In this document: positions 22,368 through 33,887 of the stretch, one piece after another
Layout of the letters: every line of letters starts with the position of its first letter
Numbering within the stretch: position 1 is the first letter of the stretch
Source: Tomocerus qinae
Taxonomy: Eukaryota; Arthropoda; Collembola; Entomobryomorpha; Tomoceridae
Assembly (NCBI GenBank): GCA_020055645.1
Contig: CM034546.1
Location: forward strand, 6,014,001-6,078,000
DNA: 64,000 nt
Reading direction: 5' to 3'
Made by a program: the position numbers and the translations under genes
The notes under the pieces: model-generated
What the model saw: the letters and a program-made list of their open reading frames with translations, nothing else
Databases searched by the model: none
Told to the model about the DNA's origin: nothing

Positions 22368-25031
22368 TTACATTGATACTGATTTTGGTTTAGACAAATG
22401 TTCATTATTGTCATCTAATATTGCTACATTATTATTACTAGGTCTGAATTCCACTCTCATGAGATCCTCATTGTCATTAATATTTGCATTGATGAACTCT
22501 GGATCTTCTAACAGCACTACACTTTCATTTGCTCCGTCACAGAATTGGAGCTGATAAAAGACAGAGTCATTAGCACCAGAACTCGGGTCGATATTGAACC
22601 CCTCGCCGATTTCCAGTTCTCCGTCGTACACTGCGGCGTCAATGCCAGCGACAATGAAGTTTTGGGACTCTGCTATATACGTCGATGACAAATCGTCGAA
22701 AATGTAATAATTTTCACTATCTGTGGAAGGGCCTTCGACTTCTGTGGTTTCTATTGCGATGACTGGTTCCTCAATCTCAATTCCTGTTGATTCAACAGCC
22801 ATCAAATTACTGCTGCTATACCCATGTTCGTCTAAATGTTCCTCCTGAACTACATTCCTGTAAATAATATAAAAAATTAGACTTCGTACAATATTTATAT
22901 TTTTTACAAAAATAGCAAGAACTTACATATCATATTGATTAGTAAGAACTTGATTTTCTTCTAGGATCAGCTGTTCTTCTTCGCTAGTCGCCTCCTCAAT
23001 TTTCGGTTCCAGTTCAACATCACTCCTTATTACATTCATTGCTGGTTCTTCCATTTTTACAATTTCACAAGACTCAAGGTCACTTGCTTTATTTTTAGAG
23101 TCAGAGTTCCATTTCGAATTAACAGCATGTTGAAGACGCACATGATTATTCAATAACACTTTACTGCCAAATAATGACGGACATTGAAAACATTTAAAAG
23201 GCCCCTCTTCTATTACATCGAGTGGAACTGGATATGGTTCTCTTTTCTTTTTAGCTGGAAGAGCAACAAATTTAGATGAAGAGTCAATTATTTCGGTTTC
23301 TTCTTCTTCTTCCTCTGTGGAACTGGGAGAGTCTCTTTTTCTAATTATTTTACGAGACCGTTTTCCAAAGTTTTTCCCCGTGAATTTCATGTTTACAGTT
23401 TTCCTGCTATCCATAAGATTTTGCACAATGACATTTCCTGGCAAATGCTTTTCTCCAAAGATTTCTCCTTTCCGAATGATTTTCCTTCGCTTTTTGCAAT
23501 TGGTAAACTCTTTGTGACCTTCAAAATGATCTTTATTGTCGAAAACAACTCCACATTTTTGGCAAACGTAAACCTGGCTGGGTATTTTCGTTTTTTTCCT
23601 AGCATCTTTAGCATTTTGCCCGGAACAAGTTTTCGTGTGTTTCGATACAAGCCCCATCTGGCCAAAAGTCTCTCCGCAATTTTCACAACTGTAAAACGTT
23701 GGGTTAGGTATTTTGTGAATGACTCTCATGTGATTACGAATGTGATGTTTATATGCTGATAGATAATCGCATTTCAAACAGTTGTAATAGCACTTGTTTT
23801 CTTCAGCCTCTCTAACCTGTTTGGCGAAATCGGGATTGGTGTTCACACAAAATGTCTCTCCCATGTGTTTCTTTAGTATTATTATTGTAGGGAACATTTC
23901 CAAACAAAATTCGCACTGGTGGATTTTTGGTTCACTCACGTTATGTTTCAATTTCATATGTGTACGAACGTGACATGTGTACGGCGATTGATAATCACAT
24001 TCTAGACAGTGGAACAAACGATCTAACTTGGCCGGTTTTCTCATTTGTCTTTTTAGGGAATTATTACTTTCCACAATTTTGCATTCACCATCTCGTTTAT
24101 GAGACCGTAATTTTACAGAATTTGGAAACACGCGTTTACACTGGTAACATTTATGGGAGGGGTCTGCTTTTCTTTTCTTGTGAACTTGAATTACGTGAGC
24201 ACGAACGTTGGATTTAAATGCTGAATGATAGTCACACTGGTCACAAGTGTAATAGGTTTTATTCTCGAGCTGATTTTCGATTCTTGCTTCTTCGCTAACT
24301 TCATGTTTGCTTTTCGTTACTGTTCTGACAGGTCTGGAACTCGGCGAAGTAGTTTTGACACTGTCCTTTCTAGTATTTGACATTTTCTTTCCTGAATTTT
24401 TATCTCTTGCGGCTTTTCTTAACTTGGAAACACTTTTCGTTGGGAGTTTTATTGTTTTAGTGGGAATCTTTACTAAATTCGCCATTGTTACTTTCGCGTT
24501 GTTTAGCTTCTTATTACTTTTTCTTCCATAATTTTTACTCCTAACGGGAAATCGTGTTTTAAGAGTTTTCACTTTCGTAGGAGGTGGTTCTCCTCTGTAA
24601 TCTTCATCGGCTTCATCACACGTTAATGAATGTTCCTTTAATTCAGACGCCCTTTGGTACATTTCTCCGCATTTACAAACATGGATTTTTGGGTCTTTTA
24701 TCTTGTGCACATTTAACATGTGTGAAATAACATTGTAACTTAAATATGACTGATAACTGCACTCCAAACAATAAAAGTTGATTTTCCTCTTTTCAGCCTT
24801 TTCTTCTAATTCTCGGGCAAAGTCTTCGTTTGTATTTGCACAGTACGTTGCTCCCATATGAAAATTTAATTTATGCAGATTTCCAAACATCTCACCGCAG
24901 AAGTGACACTCGTGAATCTTCGGGTTCGTTATTTTATGCACGCGAGTAACATGACCTCGGACATTACTTGGAATTGATGATGTGTACTCACAATGAGTAC
25001 AATTATATACAGGTTTTCTTTTCGGACCCAT
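22368..25031 (-). CDS. Twelve-finger zinc-finger protein with paired C2H2/C2HC fingers
   Basis: Two exons, 22927-25031 and 22368-22857, are joined by a 69-bp intron (GTAAGT ... TTACAG) in phase 2 and give about 864 residues. The ATG at 25031 begins MGPKRKP, a basic start. Twelve fingers are visible. Most come as pairs: a C-x2-C ... H-x4-H finger, then after KIHxC-type linkers a finger with C-x2-C (once CKC) ... H-x5-C. Two basic regions separate the groups, and an acidic, Ser-rich section follows. Exon 2 adds about 160 acidic residues without fingers, which resembles an activation or interaction domain. A nuclear DNA- or RNA-binding role is expected from the family, but targets cannot be read from sequence. 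It is intact, unlike the zinc-finger relic at 2-4 kb. Confidence 0.85.
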
Positions 25032-26350
25032 CGTGTTCTGTAACTATCAATTTCTCCTTCTCCGCATCAACTTCTCATCTCAAATACATGGAGGCAGCTT
25101 TCATTTTTTCACATCATTTGTCAAAAAAATTTTCTCGGTGAAGTGTGACACTTTTCAATTAAGACTTATTTTCACCGACAATTTTACTCACTGAAAATCA
25201 ATCCAGTACGAAATACAAATTAGAATCGCTTTTAACTGTTGTATTTTGACAAATCATTGTTAGTAAATATTTTTTTGCTATAAACACAGCCAAAGTCCGA
25301 CCGAAGTCCTAGAATATCAGCTGTTAGTCTGTTAGTATTCTAAATATTGTGTTGTAAACTCACCTGCACTGCTACAGAGATGACCAATTTGGTTATGTAT
25401 TTCTCCTGTTGTGATCAGTTAACAAGAACAAACAAATTATATTCGCATCAGTCAGCTGGGCAGGTATTAAATTAATGTTGAAACAGGACATCAACCCTAG
25501 AACCGTAGAAAACCAATTATTTTCAATAAGTCAAATAATTTGGCGAATTTGTTATATTGTTATTAAAAGATTGATTAACAATAATTATTTACATAACATA
25601 AGAATTAATAGACTTAATAACCACTAAACAGCAATTAAGTTATTAATTATACTAACCATGAAATAAAATAAAAATGGTTAAAGGCGAATATCTAAAATCT
25701 GTGGATTTCGGTCATTGGCTCCTAAATATCCGACAGAATGTCATGAAACTGACAATATTATCAGAAATATTTGAAAGAACCGCTCTTGGTGGGACAGTTT
25801 TATGGATCGAAGCGCAAAGCCGTGAGGCTGTAGACCGGCGGCTGAATCTTTGCAGTCAGCTCGTACACACATAATCGGCTAAATATTTTATTATAAATTT
25901 TTTAACAAGTTACAATAGATATCTAGTGTGTGAACATCACATATTTTGGCTTATTAAAGTGCTAAAAACATTCTTTCAACAGATATATAATCATAATATC
26001 TTACATCGTGTTTTTCAGCAGAGCAAATATTCTTTGTCAACAAAGTCGTTGTCTTGATCAGTTTAATGGTCTGTCTGTGGGTAACCACGACATTATCACC
26101 TTGTCACAAAAACTATTTGCTTTTAATGTTTTCCATTCTAAATAAGATGTAGATGCTATGCTATGCTGGTCAATTTTCCTGCAAATCTTCTCTTTTGTTG
26201 TGAGACTCAATAAATGCAAGCGCTGATTGTGTATATCCTACCCAATTCCTAGTTAAAAAATTTAATACACTCATTCGAACTTTGCCCTTCACGTTGTAAA
26301 GCAGTTGAATGAATTAAAAGACTATGCTCCATAAATTATCTGTCCGGAGA
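25032..26350. other. Intergenic; no gene supported
   Basis: Upstream region of the twelve-finger gene. A 66-codon plus-strand frame at 25674-25874 has no features and I do not call it. The remainder is AT-rich. Confidence 0.4.
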
Positions 26351-26502
26351 CAGGGTTGCGGTGGATGAAATAGGATCGATAGTTAAAACTGGACAAAATC
26401 AATTTCGTCCAGAACAAAGGTGGGCAAAATTAATTTCGTCCATGGACAAAACTGGTTTCATCCAAGACAATTTTCATTTCGTCCGGACAATATACAACCC
26501 TG
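26351..26502. mobile_element. hAT-like MITE, family D
   Basis: About 152 bp with perfect ends CAGGGTTG and CAACCCTG. CCGGAGA is repeated on both sides (26344-26350 and 26503-26509). The interior repeats the word AATTTCGTCC in several variants. Only seven of eight flanking bases line up, so the superfamily call is less certain than for families A to C. Confidence 0.65.
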
Positions 26503-26786
26503 CCGGAGACAAATTCTGTCTCCAGCAGGGTTCTCGACTTTGACGCGGCGTGGCAGAAGTGCAATCTAAAGGAAATTCTCCTTATCTCTTACTACATCTA
26601 CGTTTTATTTTCGATAATAAGTCATCTAATAGGGTCTTACTAGCCTTGAAAAGGGAAAAGTCATTGGTCTACTAAATAGAATTTAAGGCTTTTACGACAT
26701 CTGAAAATAATTTGCCGCATGCCGACTTGATATACAGTGCAGAGTGCACTGATGTTGATTGTCTATTATTGTTATTATTATTATAG

Positions 26787-27044
26787 CGTCCCTTAAGGAA
26801 CCATTTAGCCTAAATCAACTTTTAGTAGTGTAATTTTTAGCTTTGTGTACGGAATAGCCTAAGTCCACTTTTTTGTTTACGGAATAGCCTAAGTCCACTT
26901 TTTGGTTTGTGTGCGGAATAGTCTAAGCGCCATATATACAAACATGGAATTTAGGCTGTTCCATAAACAAACAAAAAATGGGTTTCGGCTATTTCGTACA
27001 CAACACGAAAAGTGGATTTAGGCTAAATGGTTCCCTAAGGGACG
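26787..27044. mobile_element. MITE with about 38-bp terminal inverted repeats
   Basis: Ends CGTCCCTTAAGGAACC and GGTTCCCTAAGGGACG extend inward as ATTTAGCCTAAATC / GATTTAGGCTAAAT, giving inverted repeats of roughly 38 bp. Inside, a unit of about 35 bp containing GGAATAGCCTAAGTCCACTT is repeated in tandem two to three times. No clear target duplication could be defined. Confidence 0.75.
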
Positions 27045-29480
27045 ATAATCTATTTTTCAATAGGAGTGGCGGTGGATTGCAGCTTTGGCTTCAGACTTTT
27101 CTGATTGCATTTGCCTAAAAACAGCTCTAATGCAAAATGAATACATTATTATAAGCTTATTATATTGTAAGCTTATTAGCTTATAGCTTATATTTTACTA
27201 TATACTACTATAAACTATATCTCTATACTATACCACACACACTATAATTTGCATTGCGATGCGATATTGCGAATTTCGTTCCATAATTCGCATGGCATTC
27301 ATATCAGTGTATAAGTTCCTGTACTTGGGTATTTTATTGCCATGGCTATAACTGCTCATAAGTAGATTTGGATTATGCAATGTATCCATGATTCACATGA
27401 TTAAAATTCAAAAATACTGTGCTCTATAGTATAATAATAATACTGTCTTTAATTTGTATTGCATAATTTATGAAATACACATTTTTTGTGAAACGAAACT
27501 TTGTTTAAACCGTTAGTTTTGTTACTCATATTTTAGTTAAGTAACAAATAGTGTAAAATTGAGCGAAATTTGTTCAGAACTGAAAAAATTAACCCCACAA
27601 TAAAGTATATATATATTACCGGTGCGGTAGAGTAGAGCGTAAAAGTACTTTCCATTTCCAATCAATAAAATGCTGTATGTATGTTCTACATACAGTCTAG
27701 AACGATGACTGTAATATCCTCTGATTTTTTTATGTATAATCATTTCAACTTTTCAACTCATTCGATTTTATCCAGCATTAGATTATAGATTGAAGCTATG
27801 TTCTTTTTGTCCTTCAACGTATATAAGCCAAAGATATCCAGCATCTCTCCATACCATAAGAATTTAGCACCAATATGAAGAATGTATCTATTTGTATGTT
27901 ATTATGGATGATAAAAATGGCTACTTTTACTCTTGCTGCATATCTGCTGAATATTTTGGAGAGCGGTGATAACAATTCTGCGTGTCTAACAACACTGGAG
28001 GCCTAGTAGCAAATAATAAATCAGGCCATGCACAGTAAAGCAAATTAAGTTAAGCGAGATAAACCTGGAATGGGCATTTTACAAACTACATATGCATACT
28101 TTATTCAAATAGATTTGGATTTTATCATGCACTCCCATAAAAATTTGTATATGTATTAAACTACTGTATGTTTTAATTAGGTAACCACAAGATAAAAGTA
28201 AATACAGACTGATAGCGTAATAGCTATTAAAGCGGACATAATTAAAAGCAAAGCGAAGATAACTGCACGAATTTCACTGTAGGTACTTATAATTTTGTCT
28301 TCCAAAAGCATTTTTGGTCTTGATACTCGATTGTAGGTTTGGGTTCATGCAATTAGGTATTATGCATACTTTATAAGAATTCGAACAAACTAAACATGTA
28401 ATGTTCATTATCTTACTTCAGTTGTATAAGCCTTCACCTTTTAAGTAATCGAGACATCTTGGTCAGCTCTGTATTTAGAATTCCGTTTCGAGGGGCTTTA
28501 GACGATCTATAGGATATAATATTCCATATTTGGCAAAAATTTGGCCCTTTTTGAAAAAAAATGAGTCAAAAACAACCTTAAAATACGAAACTTTCCTTCC
28601 AAACTCCATAGCTTCACCCTCATAATACAGTTGCAGCCTTGATTACATATTTAATCAAATTAGTGCATCTAAACCGTGACAGTATGCCAATTTATATCCA
28701 CATTTCCTTGAATTTTTACGAAGTACAGTACGTGTTCAAACAAACAATTTGGAATGTCTTCTTTAATTTCCGTAAAGCTATAATAATAATAGATGCAACT
28801 AAAGTTTTAAGCCCGTCATGGAATTAATGCAGTATGTTGTTCGTTTCAGTTAAACACATATTAGAAGTAATTTTAATAAAATACAAGTAGTCTAATTAAC
28901 ATTAATTCAATAGGAAGTGGATTCAAAAAACGATGATATAAAATACCGAAGTTTATTAAAATTACTAGTTGGTCTTTTAGTTTTCAAACTTGCTTTGATG
29001 TAATTAGTAGTTTTAGATTTATTTAGAAACATGCAATTAGCGATGAAGACTGGAGTAATTAAGGTTTAACTATATAGAATTTTCTTTTTAATAAGTGTAC
29101 CAAATAACTAATTTGCTTACAATAATTAAATTACTACATACTATACTCACTATTCTACCGCTTACAATTTCCTATCAAGGTTACTCTACTCCTAAAGTTC
29201 TAGTATTTCGCATAAGTAAATAGTAAAAAAGAAAACAACATGAATTATTTTACATTCAAATCGCGTCCTTTATTGATGTGTATCCTGGAATAACTACCAA
29301 CATAATATTATTGTGTAGGTACAATCCGAAATGTCAGTTCCTTCAGTTACAAATTAAAAATCTGTATAACCTAACCTAAAGATAAAACATTGTAATTAGT
29401 GTATTTCAAAACTTAACTATTTATCTTGACTCCTACAAGTAATATTATCTTCCAAAATTATTAAAATTACTACGTTGACA
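27045..29480. other. Intergenic, about 2.4 kb
   Basis: AT-rich, with a low-complexity patch of AAGCTTATTA-like words near 27150-27210. It leads up to the first ionotropic receptor. Short ORFs here lack any supporting features. Confidence 0.4.
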
Positions 29481-31551
29481 ATGAAATGCTTTGTAATTTT
29501 AGTTCTTCAAACCCAATTATTAAACTGTTTTCTGAATATCCACTGCAGTGGAGAACATTTATCAAAAGTTACCAGCTTGGCAGAAATAGCGTGTAAAGGA
29601 AATAAAATTATTGAAATTGTGTATAGTCCACCATCAGGTAACATCATTAAAGAAAATCACCAAGAATTGTACGAAATATTGAGCCAATTAAGTCCATCAA
29701 TGAAATGCACTATCCGAATTGCCTCTGAGAGCTTGATTGCCGAAGAACATTACAGTTACAGCAAAAGTGAACGTAATACTTTAATCAGGAAAAACGGAAA
29801 TGATTTTTTCCCTTATACATCCAAGTTCGGTTATCATGGTAAATGGATATTGGCAAATGATTTAAGAATTAGTTATGTCGAGTTTAACTATTTGAACTAT
29901 ATGAAGCAGCAGAAGATTGAAACGTCGGTTTTCGTTTTTACTTATTCGTCTAAATCAAAATTAAAAAAAGTTATGCCAGTCTTTCAGAGTAATTTTCTGC
30001 ACGGATATTTGATATTACCGAACAGAATCTTCAAACTTTGCGTTTGTTGCGTTGCCAACACTGGAGGATCGCTTTGGAAACCATTAGAAGGACAAGAATT
30101 AATGGAAAGTTTACAGCGCATCAATTTCAATAACGCACCAATTAGAATATATTATGGCAAAACATTGTCACAATCTGTGTTACCTAGTTTTCTGTTCAAA
30201 TATATGCAGGCACCAGCAAAACAATTTTTATTACGTTATTTATTTAATATACTTAACTTTGTGTACAAATACCTGACTGAAAATATGAATTCGAGTACAA
30301 TATACGTCTTTGACGTAAATGAAGCAGATCTGATAATGACAGACGAATTACTCCTACAGAACCTAGTGGAAATGGCAGAAAGCTATTCAATTATGGTGTC
30401 TGCGTCTATGCAGATTGCATTTATATCCAGTACACAAAATCAACCCAGTTGGCAAGATTTATTGAAACCAATTGGGATTTTTGTTATGGGCCTGACTCTT
30501 TCGGCGATTTTAATCGTAGCTTCATCTCTCAAAATTGGACAATAAAGAACCGAAACGGAAAATATCGCCATTGAAATTTCTTTGGCGTGTACTTCGTCCC
30601 TTAATTTGTCAATCGACAGAAGACTCCCAGGATGTTTCTGGAGAAAGAACCTGGTTTCGAATTATCCTTACAACGTGGTTGTTGTTTTGTATTCTGATTT
30701 CTAAAAGCTATAAAGGAATCTTGACAGGAATAATTATTGATCCTTCTCCAAAACGAGAATTCTTAACGTATTCTGATCTTGTTGATCCAGATATTAAACT
30801 TTTTACTGGAATCAGTAGTTCAGGGTACGAACAAACTTCTTTTGCTGGAATATTTTCTACGCTGGCACTAAGTAATACAAAAGAAAATCCCAATCGTGAA
30901 ATTTACAAAACAATATCCAATAAAATACTGGAAGGTAAGGCTAGACTACTCTTATGGGATATTTACTCGGATATCATGTACGAGGGAAAAGTATATGTAC
31001 AGCAGAAAATGAATATTAAGATTATGCAAGGACTTATTGAGCAGCTCCACTCTCAAAAAAGTTTTCTCGTTTCCTCTGAAACTGTGTCTACAGTACCAAC
31101 AACCATGTTTAAGAAAGGCGTCTTTGGTTCAAGAAAAGAGTTTGTATTTGAGCACCTTTATGCATCTGGAATTGTTGGTTGGTTGGACACATACAGACAA
31201 TATGTTCTATCTATGGTTATTAAAACACGAATGTTTGGTGAAAACTTAATTCCCAAAAAAATATTTAAAGAGGTGATTCGATCCTACAAACGAATTACCC
31301 AAGAACCCACTACACTCAGTATAGTACACTTTTGGCCACCATTTATTCTTTTTGCAGTTGGAATAGGTATAGGTTGGATAATGTTTTTAGTCGAGGCATT
31401 TGCATATCTAAAGCGGAAGAAAAATAAAGTCAAGAAAATACCAAAAAATTATTTGATTTCTAAAAAATGCAAAAGAAAGCCAAATAGAATTATAAGGGGT
31501 TTACTTCAATGTTTTCGAGTTTATAAGTATAAACGCAACGCCGGTAAGTAG
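29481..31551 (+). pseudogene. Ionotropic-receptor-like chemoreceptor, frameshifted copy A
   Basis: Single-exon gene starting at the ATG at 29481 with a signal peptide. It is clearly the paralogue of the intact 677-residue gene at 42047, with long identical stretches such as NAPIRI and SSTQNQPSWQDL. The family is the variant ionotropic glutamate receptors: an extracellular ligand-binding part, TM1 (IGIFVMGLTLSAILIV), TM2 with a degenerate SYxxxL motif (SKSYKGILTGIIIDP), an S2 lobe, and TM3 (WPPFILFAVGIGIGWIMF). Relative to copy B, 11 bp are missing at about 30518-30524, at the end of TM1. This shifts the frame and stops translation at 30543-30545, while the remaining frame continues open to 31551. 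No other lesion was noticed, so the loss looks recent, or it is an assembly error. Copy A would otherwise be full length. Confidence 0.8.
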
Positions 31552-33887
31552 GAAAGGAACTCGTCGTAGTAAGCAGTTATAGTTACAACGTTCACAACCC
31601 ACAACGCTTATGTTAGTCCTAATCATGTACAATGTAAACCAATAATCAGCAAAACTAAGTTTTTACTCCGTTGGACATTTTATTCATTATAAGTCATTAC
31701 CACGAAAATTATTAGAGTACACTTAACAACCCCTTATAGCCCATTTTTTCAAATTTTCCCATTAGGAACTTTAACTAATAACCTAAAAACGAATTCTAGA
31801 GTGGTACCATTTCTTTTAAACTTTCGCAATCTGTTCATTTTCTTTGTTCATTTTTGACATAATGTCACAAAAATAGTTTTATGTCGCATGACATTGAAAT
31901 ATTCTGGCTGGCAGCATCAGACTAACATATGTTAAAAGGTCATAACTTTGTATAGACCAAAAGTTCATTATGTCTCACAGTACCCCTTTCTCATAAACTG
32001 TTGTTAAACAAAATGGAAATAGTTTGTCGGTTGTTCGGTTTATAATGGCATCATTCTGATGGATTTACTTAATTACGTATTGTAAGAACTGCTTCTAATG
32101 TAAACGGTCCTTTAGGTAAATATTACAAAGAGAATATATATCTATTGTATATTATATTAACATATCTTTAAAGTTTCTGTGTGGTGATAATAGTAATAAA
32201 TTTATGTCAGATATTAAAATGTTGTGTCTGTAATCTTTTAATGGTTTATCAAATATGGTTTTAAATACTTTAAATTGGTATTGATATTTGTGTATTTATT
32301 ATGAGTACCTTGAAAATAAAACTCAACTTGTTATTTATTCGTACATGCAATATACGAGATAAGGGATAATGTTGTTTACATCATGTTCAAGCACGTTTTG
32401 GAATTTTATCTAGTAGTAAGTATGCATGTTTGTGTGAGTCAATTTAGTGTACTTTCCCCAATGCATTATTACATTTTTGCTCATAATTTTTAATTGTATC
32501 AACTTAATTTAGTTTTGTTCTGATACGATTGTTCACAATAATTTTGCGGTTTTTTTGATACCTTATTTGTATTTCTAGCATGTATTTTGACCATTCTAAA
32601 TTCCAATGGTCCAAGGTCAATATAGTGTATAAGCCTAAGCTAACTGCAACCATTGAGTGTGTATTTAAGCGTAAGCTCACTGCAACCAGTGAGTGTGTAT
32701 TTAAGTCTAATTTCATAGAGCCATGTAATTTAGTATACACTAGTAACTAAACATTGCGATGTAGTTTTATGTACCTAACTGTAAGAATCCAGCAATTTAC
32801 CTTCAAAAATCCAGCAACCTATGTTAAGCTTATGGATCTGGAACCTGTAAATTCCAGCATCCATTTGTATTAAATTGTAATGTAATTTAGCCCTAATATT
32901 AAATAATAAGCACATTTATAAGTACGTATATTATATACACAGCGAACCATGTTCAAACCAGCCAGTCTTCTACGCGAGCTCCCAGAGTCAACACGACTAT
33001 CTGCTCACCTGCGGCATTGTGCCAATAATTTCTAAGCGTCCTAGTGACATCGCGGCCTAGTGCCATTATAATTAATTGCGGACATTTGGTCCACCTATTT
33101 TTAAATAAGCAAATTGTGTGTGTGTGTGCCCTTACGGGAATAAATTGTGTGAAAGGAAAATACCCAGTTTACACTGACATATTTATTTTATCCTTACACA
33201 TCATACATATCACGCACAGCATCAACGATCAGTCATCAGTAACTTGGCCTGGCTGCATCAAAATAGACTTAACCTTTAACCTTCCACTGTCTAGGTCTCA
33301 AGACACAGCTGCACGCATCTACCTAACCGTGGTAAACACATCAACTGGAACAAATGTAATTTGTAAGCTTCGTTGAAAACAATTCAAGAAGCAAATAACG
33401 AGGCGCTTTTATATAGTTATCAGGACCATAAACTTCATTACCAGGATATTAAAATAATGCGTTGGAAAAGTTGGAAAATTCTGAGAATCAGAAATGACGT
33501 CATTCCTTTCCTAAGTCACTTTTTTTCTAAGTTACCTCAAAGTCGTAGCCTGAAGTCTGAAGCTAGCACAAATTACAATACTCTACCTCAAATATTAATA
33601 TGTAAATACTACTAGAATAGTGTCGCTATTGAAGTTTTTACGACTATTTATTGTCTTACGAATGGATATTTATTTACATTTACTGACAATTTAAATTTAT
33701 TGAATATGTCAAATAATTTCTGTCACTCATACACAAAAAATAATTTTATAATTTATTATTTGATAGTTAAACAATAATACTAATTCCCCAGATTGACTTA
33801 TATACGTAGGATATATCTTACACTTTAATGGTCGCTCAATTTTGATCCCATCCTAGAGATAATGAGATAACAATCTTTTAAGCAAAA
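31552..33887. other. Intergenic, with a two-unit tandem repeat and a possible solo LTR
   Basis: Near 32630-32710 a unit of about 38 bp (TGAGTGTGTATTTAAG) occurs twice. The stretch 32780-33198 begins TGTAAGAATCC and ends ATCCTTACA, contains an AATAAA and a run of TG, and could be a solo LTR. No target duplication was found. The last 400 bp resemble the flank at 55700-55950. Confidence 0.35.

Noticed and set aside
25674..25874. 66-codon ORF
   Set aside because: No signal peptide, domain, splice context or promoter; ordinary chance frame.
33044..33376. 110-codon ORF opening without ATG
   Set aside because: Lies across a possible LTR, has no recognisable domain and a TG-run-derived Val/Cys stretch.
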